A stretch of 64,000 bases of DNA from Pandoraea aquatica (GTDB lineage Bacteria; Pseudomonadota; Gammaproteobacteria; Burkholderiales; Burkholderiaceae): NCBI RefSeq assembly GCF_902459565.1, contig NZ_CABPSN010000004.1, positions 1 through 64,000 of the forward strand, given 5' to 3'. Numbering within the stretch: the first letter of the stretch is position 1; the number at the start of each line of letters is the position of its first letter. Position numbers and translations under genes: made by a program. The notes below the pieces were generated by a model. The model was given only the letters and a program-made list of their open reading frames with translations, was not told the origin of the DNA and did not search any database. Positions 45,745-54,393 of this stretch are shown piece by piece.

Positions 45745-46185
45745 ATGACCGAACCGACCGAAACCACACCGGCCAGTGCCGCCCAGATCGCTGCGCTGAA
45801 GGCGTTGCGCGCCGCACTGCTTGCCCAGCACAAGGTGCTGATCGACTACGACCGTCAGCAATACGAAGCGGTTTTCGGCGCGGTGCCGACCGGCCGCTTC
45901 GTCCAGTTGTTCACCGAAGACCCCTGGTTCCGCTGGCTCGATCCCGTCTCGCGCCTGATTGTTGCGCTCGACGAGTGGCAGGAGCAGGAGCCGCCGCTGG
46001 CTGAGGCAGGCATTGCGCTGGCCGACGAGGCCGCGAGGTTGTTCCGTCGTACCGGCGGCGAAGAAGACGAGTTCGGCCAGCGCTATCTGCTGGCGCTACA
46101 GAAGTCGCCGGAAGCGGGCATGGGACAGAGCCAGGTGATGGCCGCGTTGCGTGCTACGCCGCAATCTCCCGCCCCTGACGCCTGA
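45745..46185 (+). CDS. Conserved hypothetical protein, 146 residues
   Basis: The product is predicted helical, with QIAALKALRAALLAQHKVLIDYDRQQYEAVFGAVPTGRFVQLFTEDPWFRWLDPVSRLIVALDEWQEQ as its most conserved-looking part. The HKxLIDxxRxxYE pattern followed by a FxxLxPxSxLIVxxDE stretch is a recurring form in proteobacterial proteins of unknown role. Starts at ATG 45745 or GTG 45736 are both possible. No signal peptide or membrane segment. Function unknown. Confidence 0.7.
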   Translation: MTEPTETTPASAAQIAALKALRAALLAQHKVLIDYDRQQYEAVFGAVPTGRFVQLFTEDPWFRWLDPVSRLIVALDEWQEQEPPLAEAGIALADEAARLFRRTGGEEDEFGQRYLLALQKSPEAGMGQSQVMAALRATPQSPAPDA

Positions 46186-46508
46186 AAGCGCGGCGAGCCC
46201 GCCCTCAAGTTTGCGATTCGAAACTGAGCAGGATGCCGAGATGTTGTCCGATGTGTCGGCAAACGAGGAAGCGGGCCGTTGAGCAGGGAGGGGGCAGACC
46301 GTCAAGCCGAATATTTGTTCCTTCTCTGATTGTTTTTTGAGCAAGGCTCTTGACAGCCCCTGTTCACGGGGCGACTCGGAAGTCGACGTCAGGTTATCCA
46401 GTGGGTTATCCACAAAGGGTGTGGACAACTTTTCTGTCGCTGACCCCTATATCGTCGGTGCACCCTTGTCATCCCATTTCCGACACACCGCTGCTGCGTC
46501 CGATTGAC
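46186..46508. other. Intergenic region with clustered DnaA-box-like sites
   Basis: The 323 bases contain TTATCCACA (46406-46414), a perfect DnaA box, flanked by TTATCCAGT (46393-46401) and TGTGGACAA (46420-46428), two near matches. Upstream is a hairpin-prone TTTTTTGAGCAAGGCTC stretch and a TTGACA at 46348-46353. No gene is supported here. Confidence 0.55.
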
Positions 46509-47366
46509 ATGACCACCACCCCCATCGTGCTCCTCGTGCTGCTCTCGGCACTGATGCACGCCACCTGGAACGCTTTCCTTCACGCGAGTCCCGATCGGCT
46601 TTGGCAAGTCGGCATGATGGCCGTGCCGCAGTTGCTCACGGCCATCGTTGGCATTGCGGTGCTGCCCATACCGCCGGTCGAGGTCTGGCCGCTCATTCTG
46701 CTTTCGGCCTGTGCGCAGGTGGCGTACACGGCGGCGCTGATCCGGGCCTATCGCGTGGGCGAGTTCGGACAGATCTATCCGATTGCACGCGGCATCTCGC
46801 CGCTACTGATCTCGGGGGCGGCGCTGCTGCTCGCGGGCGAACTGCCGCGCTGGATTGCGGTGGTCGGTATTGCTTGCATCTGCATCGGCATTCTGACGCT
46901 CGCATTGCGTGGGCGACGTCTGTCTGGCGACAGCGTGCCTGCGGCCTTGCTCACCGGCGTGTTCATTGCGGCTTATACGATTGTGGATGGCTTCGGTATT
47001 CGCCTGACGAACAGCAGTGGCGGCAACGGCTTCGCTTACATCGCGTGGGCATACCTGTTTGCGAGCGTGCCGCTGGTCGGCGCGGTGTGGAAGTGGCGGG
47101 GCGGATGGCGCGGCATGTTCCTCGCGCCGCGCCGTCGGGTAGCGGAAGCGCTGGGTGCCGGTGTGGTCGCGCAATGCGCCTACGGCATGGTGGTCTTCGC
47201 GCTGCAATTTCTGCCGATGGGTGTGGTGTCGGCATTGCGCGAGTCGAGCGCCATTTTTGCGGTGCTGCTGGGCTGGCTGTTCATGCGGGAAAAGCTCAAC
47301 GCGCGACGTCTCGTTGCATGCGGCCTCGTCGTCGGCGGTGCGGTGCTGATCAAGCTGGGTGCCTGA
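46509..47366 (+). CDS. EamA-family (DMT) transporter
   Basis: The 285-residue protein has about ten hydrophobic helices in two EamA halves. TTPIVLLVLLSALMHATWNAFLHAS opens the first, and the second ends ALRESSAIFAVLLGWLFMREKLNARRLVACGLVVGGAVLIKL, with the usual EamA final phrase. The first half also holds AYTAALIRAYRVGEFGQIYPIARGISPLL, common in this branch. ATG 46509 fits the family start. Such proteins move amino acids or other metabolites; the substrate is unknown. Confidence 0.88.
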   Translation: MTTTPIVLLVLLSALMHATWNAFLHASPDRLWQVGMMAVPQLLTAIVGIAVLPIPPVEVWPLILLSACAQVAYTAALIRAYRVGEFGQIYPIARGISPLLISGAALLLAGELPRWIAVVGIACICIGILTLALRGRRLSGDSVPAALLTGVFIAAYTIVDGFGIRLTNSSGGNGFAYIAWAYLFASVPLVGAVWKWRGGWRGMFLAPRRRVAEALGAGVVAQCAYGMVVFALQFLPMGVVSALRESSAIFAVLLGWLFMREKLNARRLVACGLVVGGAVLIKLGA

Positions 47367-47479
47367 ATGGGGGCCGACGCAGCGTTGGCGTCCGTCAACG
47401 ACATCAGGCGCAATCGCTTCCACGACTGCGCCTGATGTCACGGCCGGACTCGCGTCCCACCGATAAACCTTGATGTTCG

Positions 47480-47713
47480 TCAGCTGCGTGGCCAGAGTTC
47501 GGCGCGATGCGCGGTGATGGCCGCCACGACGATCTCGCGCATGCCGTGACCGTCCGTCGTTTCCAGATGCTCCAGAATCGTCATGCGCATGCGCGGCGCC
47601 CAGAAGCGACGCAGATGGCCGGCGATGTTCTCGAGCGCTTCGCCGCGATCGGGCATCGTCTCGAAGAAATCCCCGATCTGATTGGCCATCTTGACCAGAT
47701 TGTCGGTGTCCAT
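47480..47713 (-). CDS. fdsD: NAD-dependent formate dehydrogenase delta subunit
   Basis: The 77-residue product, MDTDNLVKMANQIGDFFETMPDRGEALENIAGHLRRFWAPRMRMTILEHLE, has the typical FdsD sequence (NLVxMANQIGxFFxxxPDxxEAxxxIAxHLRRFWxPRMR). FdsD is a small subunit needed for assembly or activity of the soluble NAD-linked molybdenum formate dehydrogenase. It follows fdsA with 219 bases between. In Cupriavidus fdsC lies in that position; it is absent here. Confidence 0.95.
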   Translation of the reverse strand: MDTDNLVKMANQIGDFFETMPDRGEALENIAGHLRRFWAPRMRMTILEHLETTDGHGMREIVVAAITAHRAELWPRS

Positions 47714-47932
47714 GATCTGTCTTGTCCCCTGTGATCGTTCTCTGTCGATGCGTTGCACCGGTTCGCTTGGCCAATCTCGCGTCCGCCGCGCCGTCTGTTG
47801 GCAATAGACGGCGAAGCTCGCCGGCACTCGGCTGCCGATTGACAGCCTTTCCGGCGACGGACGCGGATTGTCCGTTGCGGCACACGGCGGTGCGGTCGTT
47901 CGACCTGCACCGTCGCGTACCTGATTGCCGAC
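47714..47932. other. fdsA-fdsD spacer without fdsC
   Basis: This 219-base spacer is too short for the fdsC (FdhD-type sulfurtransferase) gene found here in fdsGBACD clusters. It contains no credible start codon with ribosome site for another protein. Confidence 0.6.
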
Positions 47933-50794
47933 TCAGCTTGCGCTGGCCGCCGTCGTCTGGTCGTGTCCGAGGAACGCTTCCTGCTGACGGTTGAAGTCCG
48001 AGTACTGACGCTGCCATTCCGACGGCTGCGCCACCGGCGTGACCTGCACCGCCGTCACCTTGTACTCGGGGCAGTTCGTCGCCCAGTCCGAGTTGTCTGT
48101 GGTGATCACGTTCGCGCCCGACTCCGGGAAGTGGAACGTCGTGTACACCACGCCCGGCTGCATGCGGTCGCTGACGATCGCGCGCAGCACCGTCTCACCT
48201 GCCCGGCTCTGAATGCCGACCCAGTCGCCGTCCTTGATGCCGCGCTCTTCAGCGTCGTGCGGGTGAAGCTCCAGACGATCTTCGCTGTGCCAGTTGTTGT
48301 TGTCCGTACGACGCGTCTGCGCGCCGACGTTGTACTGCGACAGAATCCGCCCGGTCGTGAGAATGAGCGGGAAGCGGCGCGTGACCTTTTCGTCCGTCGG
48401 CACGTATTGCGTGATCAGGAACTTGCCCTTGCCGCGCACGAATTCGTCGATGTGCATGACAGGCGTGCCGTCCGGCGCATCTTCGTTACACGGCCACTGC
48501 ACGCTGCCCATGCGGTCGAGCTTCTCGTAGCTCACGCCCGTGAACGTCGGCGTGAGACGCGCGATTTCGTCCATGATTTCCGACGGGTGCGAGTAGTTCA
48601 TCTCGTAGCCCAGACGCTTCGCCAGCTGGATCGTCACTTCCCAGTCGGCGTAACCGGCGCGCGGCGGCATGACCTGACGCACGCGCGAGATACGACGCTC
48701 GGCGTTGGTGAACGTGCCGTCCTTCTCCAGGAACGACGAACCCGGCAGCAGCACGTGCGCGTACTTCGCGGTTTCGTTCAGGAAGATGTCCTGCACGACG
48801 ATGCACTCCATCTGCTCGAGCGCGTGCGTGACGTGTTGCGTGTTCGGGTCCGACTGGACGATGTCCTCGCCCTGGCAGTACAGGCCCATGAAGGTGCCCG
48901 CGAGCGCTGCGTCGAACATGTTCGGAATACGCAGGCCCGGCTCGGCTTGCAGCTCGACGCCCCATTCGGCTTCGAACAGCGCACGGGCGCTCGAATCCGA
49001 CACGTGACGATAGCCCGGCAGTTCGTGCGGGAACGCGCCCATGTCGCAGGAGCCCTGCACGTTGTTCTGACCGCGCAGCGGATTCACGCCCACACCTTCG
49101 CGGCCGATGTTGCCGGTGAGCATCGAGAGGTTGGCGATGCCGATGACCGTCGTGGAGCCTTGTGCGTGTTCCGTCACGCCCAGACCGTAGTAGATCGCAG
49201 CGTTGCCGCCGGTCGCGTAAAGACGGGCCGCGCCGCGCACGAGATGCGCAGGCACGCCGGTGTGGGCTTCGGTCGCTTCCGGCGAATTCTCGGCACGGGA
49301 GATGAAGTCACGCCATTGTTGGAAAGCGCGATCTTCGCAACGCTCGGCGATGAATTCGTCGGCCATCAGACCTTCGGTGACGATCACGTGCGCCAGTGCG
49401 TTGACCATGGCGACGTTCGTGCCCGGACGCAGTTGCAGGTGATAGTCGGCGTTGATGTGCGGGCTCTTGACCAGATCGATACGACGCGGATCGATCACGA
49501 TCAGCTTCGCTCCCTGACGCAGACGCTTCTTCATCCGCGAGCCGAACACCGGGTGACCGTCGGTCGGGTTCGCACCCATCACGAGAATCACGTCCGAATG
49601 CTCGACCGACTTGAACGTTTGCGTGCCGGCCGATTCGCCGAGCGTCGCCTTCAGGCCATAGCCGGTCGGCGAGTGGCACACACGGGCGCAGGTGTCGACG
49701 TTGTTATTGCCGAACGCCGCGCGCACCAGCTTTTGCACGAGATAGTCTTCTTCGTTCGTGCAGCGCGAGGACACCAGACCGCCGATGGAGTCACGGCCGT
49801 ACTTGGCCTGAATGCGCTTGAATTCCGACGCAGCGTAATCGAGGGCTTCGTCCCACGACACTTCCTGCCACGGATCGGTGATTTTCTTGCGGATCTTCGG
49901 CGTGAGGATACGGTCCTTGTGCGTGGCGTAGCCCCAGGCGAAGCGGCCTTTCACGCAGGCGTGGCCTTCGTTGGCCTGACCGTCCTTGTGCGGCACCATG
50001 CGCACGACTTCGTTGCCCTTCATCTCCGCCTTGAACGAGCAGCCCACGCCGCAATAGGCGCAGGTCGTGATCTTGGCGTGCTCGGCCTGACCGAGATGGA
50101 TGACGGATTTCTCTTGCAGCGTTGCGGTCGGGCAGGCGGCCACACAGGCACCGCACGACACGCACTCCGAATCCATGAACGCCTGGTCCTGCCCCGCCGA
50201 TACGCGGGCTTCGAAGCCTCGGCCCGAGATCGTCAGTGCGAACGTGCCTTGCGTTTCTTCACAGGCGCGCACGCAGCGGTTGCAGACGATGCACTTCGAG
50301 GCGTCGTACGTGAAGTAGGGGTTCGACTCGTCCTTCTCGCTGTCGAAGTGGTTCGCGCCGTCGAAGCCGTAACGCACTTCGCGCAGGCCCGTCACCCCGG
50401 CCATGTCCTGCAACTCGCAGTCGCCGTTGGCGGCGCACGTCAGGCAGTCCAGCGGGTGATCGGAGATGTACAACTCCATCACGCCCTTGCGCAGCTCCTG
50501 GAGCTTCGGCGATTGCGTGCGGACCTTCATGCCGGGTTCGACCGGCGTGGTGCACGACGCCGGGAAGCCGCGACGGCCTTCGATTTCCACCAGACACAGA
50601 CGGCACGAGCCGAACGGCTCCAGCGAGTCGGTCGCGCACAGCTTGGGCACGTTCACGCCGCCCTCGGACGCCGCGCGCATGATCGAGGTGCCCGCAGGCA
50701 CGGTGACCTGTTCGCCGTCGATCTCCAGCGTGACTTCCTTCGTCGATTCGCGGCGCGGGGTGCCGTAATCCTTTTCAAACATCGGATCCATCAT
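47933..50794 (-). CDS. fdsA: NAD-dependent formate dehydrogenase alpha subunit (molybdenum, iron-sulfur)
   Basis: The 953-residue catalytic subunit oxidises formate to CO2. In order it has a [2Fe-2S] ferredoxin domain (Cys53, 64, 67, 81), the His-Cys3 [4Fe-4S] set (His113, Cys117, 120, 126), two [4Fe-4S] sets (Cys168/171/174/178 and 211/214/217/221), the Mo-domain [4Fe-4S] cluster (Cys245, 248, 252, 280) and the molybdopterin domain. The metal ligand Cys373 with neighbouring His374 in ARVCHSPTGYG is the active-site pair. Electrons pass to FdsB/FdsG and NAD. The gene begins 14 bases after the fdsB stop. No signal peptide, so the enzyme is cytoplasmic. Confidence 0.97.
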   Translation of the reverse strand: MMDPMFEKDYGTPRRESTKEVTLEIDGEQVTVPAGTSIMRAASEGGVNVPKLCATDSLEPFGSCRLCLVEIEGRRGFPASCTTPVEPGMKVRTQSPKLQELRKGVMELYISDHPLDCLTCAANGDCELQDMAGVTGLREVRYGFDGANHFDSEKDESNPYFTYDASKCIVCNRCVRACEETQGTFALTISGRGFEARVSAGQDQAFMDSECVSCGACVAACPTATLQEKSVIHLGQAEHAKITTCAYCGVGCSFKAEMKGNEVVRMVPHKDGQANEGHACVKGRFAWGYATHKDRILTPKIRKKITDPWQEVSWDEALDYAASEFKRIQAKYGRDSIGGLVSSRCTNEEDYLVQKLVRAAFGNNNVDTCARVCHSPTGYGLKATLGESAGTQTFKSVEHSDVILVMGANPTDGHPVFGSRMKKRLRQGAKLIVIDPRRIDLVKSPHINADYHLQLRPGTNVAMVNALAHVIVTEGLMADEFIAERCEDRAFQQWRDFISRAENSPEATEAHTGVPAHLVRGAARLYATGGNAAIYYGLGVTEHAQGSTTVIGIANLSMLTGNIGREGVGVNPLRGQNNVQGSCDMGAFPHELPGYRHVSDSSARALFEAEWGVELQAEPGLRIPNMFDAALAGTFMGLYCQGEDIVQSDPNTQHVTHALEQMECIVVQDIFLNETAKYAHVLLPGSSFLEKDGTFTNAERRISRVRQVMPPRAGYADWEVTIQLAKRLGYEMNYSHPSEIMDEIARLTPTFTGVSYEKLDRMGSVQWPCNEDAPDGTPVMHIDEFVRGKGKFLITQYVPTDEKVTRRFPLILTTGRILSQYNVGAQTRRTDNNNWHSEDRLELHPHDAEERGIKDGDWVGIQSRAGETVLRAIVSDRMQPGVVYTTFHFPESGANVITTDNSDWATNCPEYKVTAVQVTPVAQPSEWQRQYSDFNRQQEAFLGHDQTTAASAS

Positions 50795-50807
50795 GATCGG
50801 GGGTCTC

Positions 50808-52400
50808 CTAGGCGGCCTTGGTCGGCAAGTTCGACGATTCGGCCGCGCCGAAGTCTTCTGGGAAATGATTCAGTGCAGACAGCACGGGGTAGGGCGTCAT
50901 GCCGCCCATGGCGCACAGCGAGCCGTTAAGCATCGTGTCGCACAGGTCGCGCAGCAGCTTGATCTGCTTGGGACGGTCGCGACCGTCGATGATCTTGTCC
51001 ATCACTTCGACGCCACGCGTCGAGCCGATGCGGCACGGCGTGCACTTGCCGCACGATTCGATGGTGCAGAACTCCATCGCGTAACGGGCGAGCTTGGCGA
51101 GATCGACGGTGTCGTCGTGTGCCACGATGCCGCCGTGACCCAGCACGGCCCAGTGCGCGGCGAACGCTTCGTAGTCGAGCGGGGTGTCCCACTGCGATTC
51201 CGGCAGGTACGAGCCGAGCGGGCCGCCGACCTGCACCGCACGCAGCGGGCGACCGGTGATGGCACCACCGCCGTAGTCGTACAGAATCTCGCGCAACGTC
51301 ACGCCGAAGGCCTTCTCGATGAGGCCGCCGTACTTGATGTTGCCCGCGAGCTGGATGGGCAGGGTGCCGCGCGAGCGTCCCATGCCGAAGTTCTTATAGA
51401 ACTCTGCGCCACGGTCCATGATGATCGGCACGGAAGCGAGCGAGATCACGTTGTTGATGACCGTCGGCAAGCCGAAGAGACCTTCGATGGCGGGCAGCGG
51501 CGGTTTCGCGCGCACTACACCGCGTTTGCCTTCGAGGCTTTCGAGCAACGCCGTTTCTTCGCCGCAGACGTAAGCCCCGGCGGCCTTGCGCACTTCGAGG
51601 TGGAACGCGTGACCCGAGCCGAGAATGTTCTCGCCGAGATAGCCCGCCTTGTTCGCGTTGACGATGGCCTCGTTAAGCACATCGATCGAGTGCGGGTACT
51701 CGCTGCGCACGTAGATGTAGCCGCGCGTGGCACCCACGGCGATGCCTGCAATCGTCATGCCTTCGACGAGCACGAGCGGGTCGCCTTCCATCAGCATGCG
51801 GTCGGCGAACGTGCCCGAGTCGCCTTCGTCGGCGTTGCAGACGATGTACTTCTGCGCGGCGGGCGTGTTCAGCACCGTCTTCCACTTGATGCCGGTCGGG
51901 AACGCTGCGCCGCCGCGTCCGCGCAAACCGGATTCGGTCACTTGCGCGACGATGGTGGCGGCGTCCAGCGCGAGTGCGTTGCGCAGGCCGCGATAGCCGT
52001 CGTGCGCAACGTAGTCGTCGACCGAGACCGGGTCGGTGATGCCCACGCGGGCGAACGTCAGACGTTCCTGCTTCTTGAAGTACGGAATCTCTTCGGTCAG
52101 GCCGAGCGCGAGCGGGTGGTCGCCGCCTGCGGTGACGTTCGCATCGAACAGGCTGGCGACGTCGTCGACGTCGACAGGACCATAGGCGACGCGACCCGCC
52201 GGGGTCACGACTTCGAGCAACGGTTCGAGCCAGAGCATGCCGCGCGTGCCGTTGCGGACCAGCTCGATCTCGATGCCGCGTTTTGCGGCTTCAGTGGCGA
52301 TGGCGTCAGCGACTTCGTCGGCGCCGAGGGCGAGCGCGGCGGAGTCACGTGGAAGATAGAGGCGCACAGCCGCCTTGGCGGAAGTAGTGGACTGGCTCAT
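50808..52400 (-). CDS. fdsB: NAD-dependent formate dehydrogenase beta subunit
   Basis: The 530-residue protein is a NuoF/HoxF-type flavoprotein. After an N-terminal thioredoxin-like stretch it has the NADH/FMN site (ESGLRGRGGAAFPTGIKW, then CNADEGDSGTFADRMLMEGDP and YICVRSEYP-like YIYVRSEYPHS) and the C-terminal [4Fe-4S] motif CTIESCGKCTPCRIG. It hands electrons from FdsA clusters to NAD. ATG 52400 overlaps the fdsG stop by four bases (ATGA), so the two are translationally coupled. Confidence 0.97.
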   Translation of the reverse strand: MSQSTTSAKAAVRLYLPRDSAALALGADEVADAIATEAAKRGIEIELVRNGTRGMLWLEPLLEVVTPAGRVAYGPVDVDDVASLFDANVTAGGDHPLALGLTEEIPYFKKQERLTFARVGITDPVSVDDYVAHDGYRGLRNALALDAATIVAQVTESGLRGRGGAAFPTGIKWKTVLNTPAAQKYIVCNADEGDSGTFADRMLMEGDPLVLVEGMTIAGIAVGATRGYIYVRSEYPHSIDVLNEAIVNANKAGYLGENILGSGHAFHLEVRKAAGAYVCGEETALLESLEGKRGVVRAKPPLPAIEGLFGLPTVINNVISLASVPIIMDRGAEFYKNFGMGRSRGTLPIQLAGNIKYGGLIEKAFGVTLREILYDYGGGAITGRPLRAVQVGGPLGSYLPESQWDTPLDYEAFAAHWAVLGHGGIVAHDDTVDLAKLARYAMEFCTIESCGKCTPCRIGSTRGVEVMDKIIDGRDRPKQIKLLRDLCDTMLNGSLCAMGGMTPYPVLSALNHFPEDFGAAESSNLPTKAA

Positions 52401-52864
52401 ACGGCTTCCTTGGCGCGGGCGACCAGACGGTCGAATTTCTCGGGAGTGACGCGCGCGTGCAGCTTGTCGTCGATCGTGATCGCGGGCGACGTGGCGCACT
52501 GGCCCAGACAGAACACCGGTTCGAGTGCGACGTCGCCACTGTGGCTGTGCATCGCGCATCCCAGCGCGCGTTCTGCGTGCGCTACGAGCGCGTCGGCACC
52601 CATGCTCTGACACGCCTCCGCGCGACAGATCTGAATGACGTGTCGCGGCGGCGGCGTGGTGCGGAAATGGTGATAGAACGTGATCACGCCATGCACTTCG
52701 GCGCGTGACAGATTGAGGGCGTTGGCAATGACGGACACGGCATCCGGGGGAACGTAGCCGAAAGCTTCCTGAACATCATGGAGGATCGGCAGAAGGGGGC
52801 CTTCCTGAGCAGCATGATTGTCCAGAATTGCTTGCACCGTCGCGATGGAATAAGCCTCGCGCAT
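52397..52864 (-). CDS. fdsG: NAD-dependent formate dehydrogenase gamma subunit
   Basis: The 155-residue protein is a NuoE-type [2Fe-2S] subunit. The four ligands are Cys80 and Cys85 in ICRAEACQSMG and Cys119 and Cys123 in VFCLGQCATSPA. AGGAG lies before ATG 52864, the start used. It is the first gene of the fds unit, whose promoter region lies between it and the gntR terminator. Confidence 0.97.
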   Translation of the reverse strand: MREAYSIATVQAILDNHAAQEGPLLPILHDVQEAFGYVPPDAVSVIANALNLSRAEVHGVITFYHHFRTTPPPRHVIQICRAEACQSMGADALVAHAERALGCAMHSHSGDVALEPVFCLGQCATSPAITIDDKLHARVTPEKFDRLVARAKEAV

Positions 52865-53213
52865 GGCTGATGTCTCCTGTTTGGCGCACTGTGGGGAACG
52901 GCGCGCCTGAGGGTGGTTATATGTTCTTGTCCTGCCCCGGGGCGAGAGACCCATTGGTCACATACGACGATGCTTCTCGGGTCTAGTCGATCAGCGTGAT
53001 GCCGGATGAGCGTGCGACACATAGCCCCCACCATATGCCGCACGGGCTCGGCCTCTCGCCCGTTGCTTACTTCGTCAACCTTCGGTCAGTATGTGAAACA
53101 CGATATATCATATACGGTATACGTGCAATACCGAGGCAAGCGGTTTCGCGGGATCGTTTACCCGAATCCGGAAACGCAATGCCGGTGGGCGTGACAGGCG
53201 GGAGGAGGGGGAG
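52865..53213. other. fds promoter region
   Basis: The 350 bases before fdsG hold a promoter-like pair on the minus strand, TTGCAC (53123-53128) and TATCGT (53100-53105), with a 17-base spacer, and within that spacer the shared island motif at 53110-53121. The mRNA leader would be over 220 bases long. No gene is apparent. Confidence 0.55.
53105..53121 (-). promoter_or_regulatory. Island operator site A, upstream of fdsG
   Basis: On the minus strand the sequence reads ATACCGTATATGATAT (from 53120 down). It matches sites before the gntR pair, panE-like, oxlT and second frc genes (core ATAYCGTATAT). It lies between the -35 and -10 boxes of the predicted fds promoter, so binding would block transcription. 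Proposed binding protein: the GntR/FCD regulator next door. Confidence 0.6.
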
Positions 53214-53251
53214 AAAAAAAGCCAGTGACACTTCCATATCACTGGCTTTTT
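53214..53251. terminator. Bidirectional terminator between fds promoter region and gntR
   Basis: GCCAGTGA (53221-53228) pairs with TCACTGGC (53239-53246), flanked by seven A residues on the left and five T residues on the right. It works in both directions; on the minus strand it ends the gntR transcript. Confidence 0.85.
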
Positions 53252-53324
53252 CGCAGACGCGCGGTGAGCACGTCGTGGAGACATCAAACGCGGGTCAAAT
53301 CCGGATCAAGCCCGGATCAAGCAC

Positions 53325-54038
53325 TTACTCGAGGAAGTCGCAGTGCTCTTCGACGAACGCGGCCAGACCGAGGGTGTGGTCGCGCGCGAGCTTCTCGGCG
53401 AGTTCCGTATCGCGTTTTTCGAGCGCGGTGATGATCTTCAGGTGATCGACAATCGAGCGTGCTGCGCGGTCGTTCTGAGCAATCGTCACCTTGCGGATGG
53501 CGCGCACGTGAATGAACAGGTTCTTGATCGTGTTGGCGATGGCTTGCGAGCCGCCAAGATTGATCAGGGCCTGGTGGAAGTCGATGTTCGCGTCCGAATA
53601 CTCTTCGATATGATCGGTTGGCGGCGCATTCACGAACTCGTCGAACAAATGACGCAGCTTGGCGATCTCTTCGTCGCTCGCATTCAACGTGGCCAGACGC
53701 GCGGACATCCCTTCCAGGGCGGCCCACATCTGAATCATTTCCACGATTTCACGCTTGGTCTTGCGGATGATGAAGATGCCCCGGCGCGGCACCGTGCGCA
53801 GAAAACCTTCCTGTTCCAGCAAGGTCATGGCTTCGCGAATCGGTGTGCGCGAAACGCCAAGCACCTGGATGAGCTGACGCTCGTCCAGGCGAATTTCGTC
53901 CTTCTGGTTATAAATGTCGGCATCGGCGATGGCTTTTTTCAGCAGCGCATACGCCTGATTACGAAAACTCGTGGTGGTGTCGATCGGCTCCAGTGCGAGT
54001 GGCGTCACGCGCACCGGAGTTGGGGTGATCAGGGACAT
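53325..54038 (-). CDS. GntR-family regulator, FCD subfamily
   Basis: The 237-residue protein has a GntR winged HTH (RLDERQLIQVLGVSRTPIREAMTLLEQEGFLRTVPRRGIFI) and an FCD effector domain with metal-ligand-like residues (IDFHQALINLGGSQ and DHLKIITALEKRD). FCD regulators usually sense carboxylic acids. It is located between the fds unit and the PanE-like gene and shares a predicted 5' region with the small membrane protein gene, which starts 30 bases upstream of it. The motif at 54382 lies ahead of this pair. I propose that it controls the oxalate/formate genes, probably with oxalate, oxalyl-CoA or formate as ligand; ligand identity is inference. Confidence 0.88.
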   Translation of the reverse strand: MSLITPTPVRVTPLALEPIDTTTSFRNQAYALLKKAIADADIYNQKDEIRLDERQLIQVLGVSRTPIREAMTLLEQEGFLRTVPRRGIFIIRKTKREIVEMIQMWAALEGMSARLATLNASDEEIAKLRHLFDEFVNAPPTDHIEEYSDANIDFHQALINLGGSQAIANTIKNLFIHVRAIRKVTIAQNDRAARSIVDHLKIITALEKRDTELAEKLARDHTLGLAAFVEEHCDFLE

Positions 54039-54067
54039 GCAATAGTCTCCTAGGTATTACGGCCCCT

Positions 54068-54286
54068 TCAGAGGCGCAATGCTTGCTGCCCCACGATGGT
54101 TGCCGGCTTCGTAACGAGTTTACCCGATTCGTTTGCTCGCGTGGTTTCTGCCAGATAGGCGAAACGGCCGTTGGATTCAGCCTTTTCGAGCATTTTGGCG
54201 GGCAGGGCGACGAACAGATGAACCATTGCAACACCGGCGGCGAGGGCAGAAGCCAGGGCGATAAGCGTAAGGGCAGCGACTAACAT
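54068..54286 (-). CDS. Small membrane protein, 72 residues, in front of gntR
   Basis: The product has one strongly hydrophobic N-terminal segment (MLVAALTLIALASALAAGVAMVHLFVALPAKML) and a hydrophilic end (EKAESNGRFAYLAETTRANESGKLVTKPATIV). A ribosome site (GGAG, 7 bases before ATG 54286) is good. Its stop lies 30 bases before the gntR start on the same strand, so both are likely transcribed together from a promoter near site B. I do not recognise a family; the arrangement suggests a partner of the regulator or a membrane-bound sensor, but there is no direct evidence. Confidence 0.6.
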   Translation of the reverse strand: MLVAALTLIALASALAAGVAMVHLFVALPAKMLEKAESNGRFAYLAETTRANESGKLVTKPATIVGQQALRL

Positions 54287-54371
54287 GGTGAGACTCCAGA
54301 TAAAGGTTGACGGGTCGTAATGTGGGGGAGAACTTGCTTTGCATTGTATGTCGCGCCGCAACAAGTCTCAA

Positions 54372-54393
54372 GATATACCACATACCGAATATC
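54372..54393. promoter_or_regulatory. Island operator site B, upstream of the small-membrane-protein/gntR pair
   Basis: GATATACC at 54372 and ATACCGAATATC at 54382-54393 lie 86 bases before the small gene's start. ATACCGAATATCAAAA matches the island motif with one change in the core. The outer bases form an inverted GATAT/ATATC frame. Position suggests autoregulation. Confidence 0.5.

Noticed and set aside
46393-46428. The DnaA-box cluster as a replication origin
   Set aside because: No dnaA, dnaN, gyrB or rpmH nearby and no AT-rich unwinding element beside it.
47963-50929. A 988-codon open frame on the plus strand opposite fdsA
   Set aside because: It mirrors fdsA, has Arg/Ala/Val-rich composition with no domain and arises from the codon bias of the real gene.
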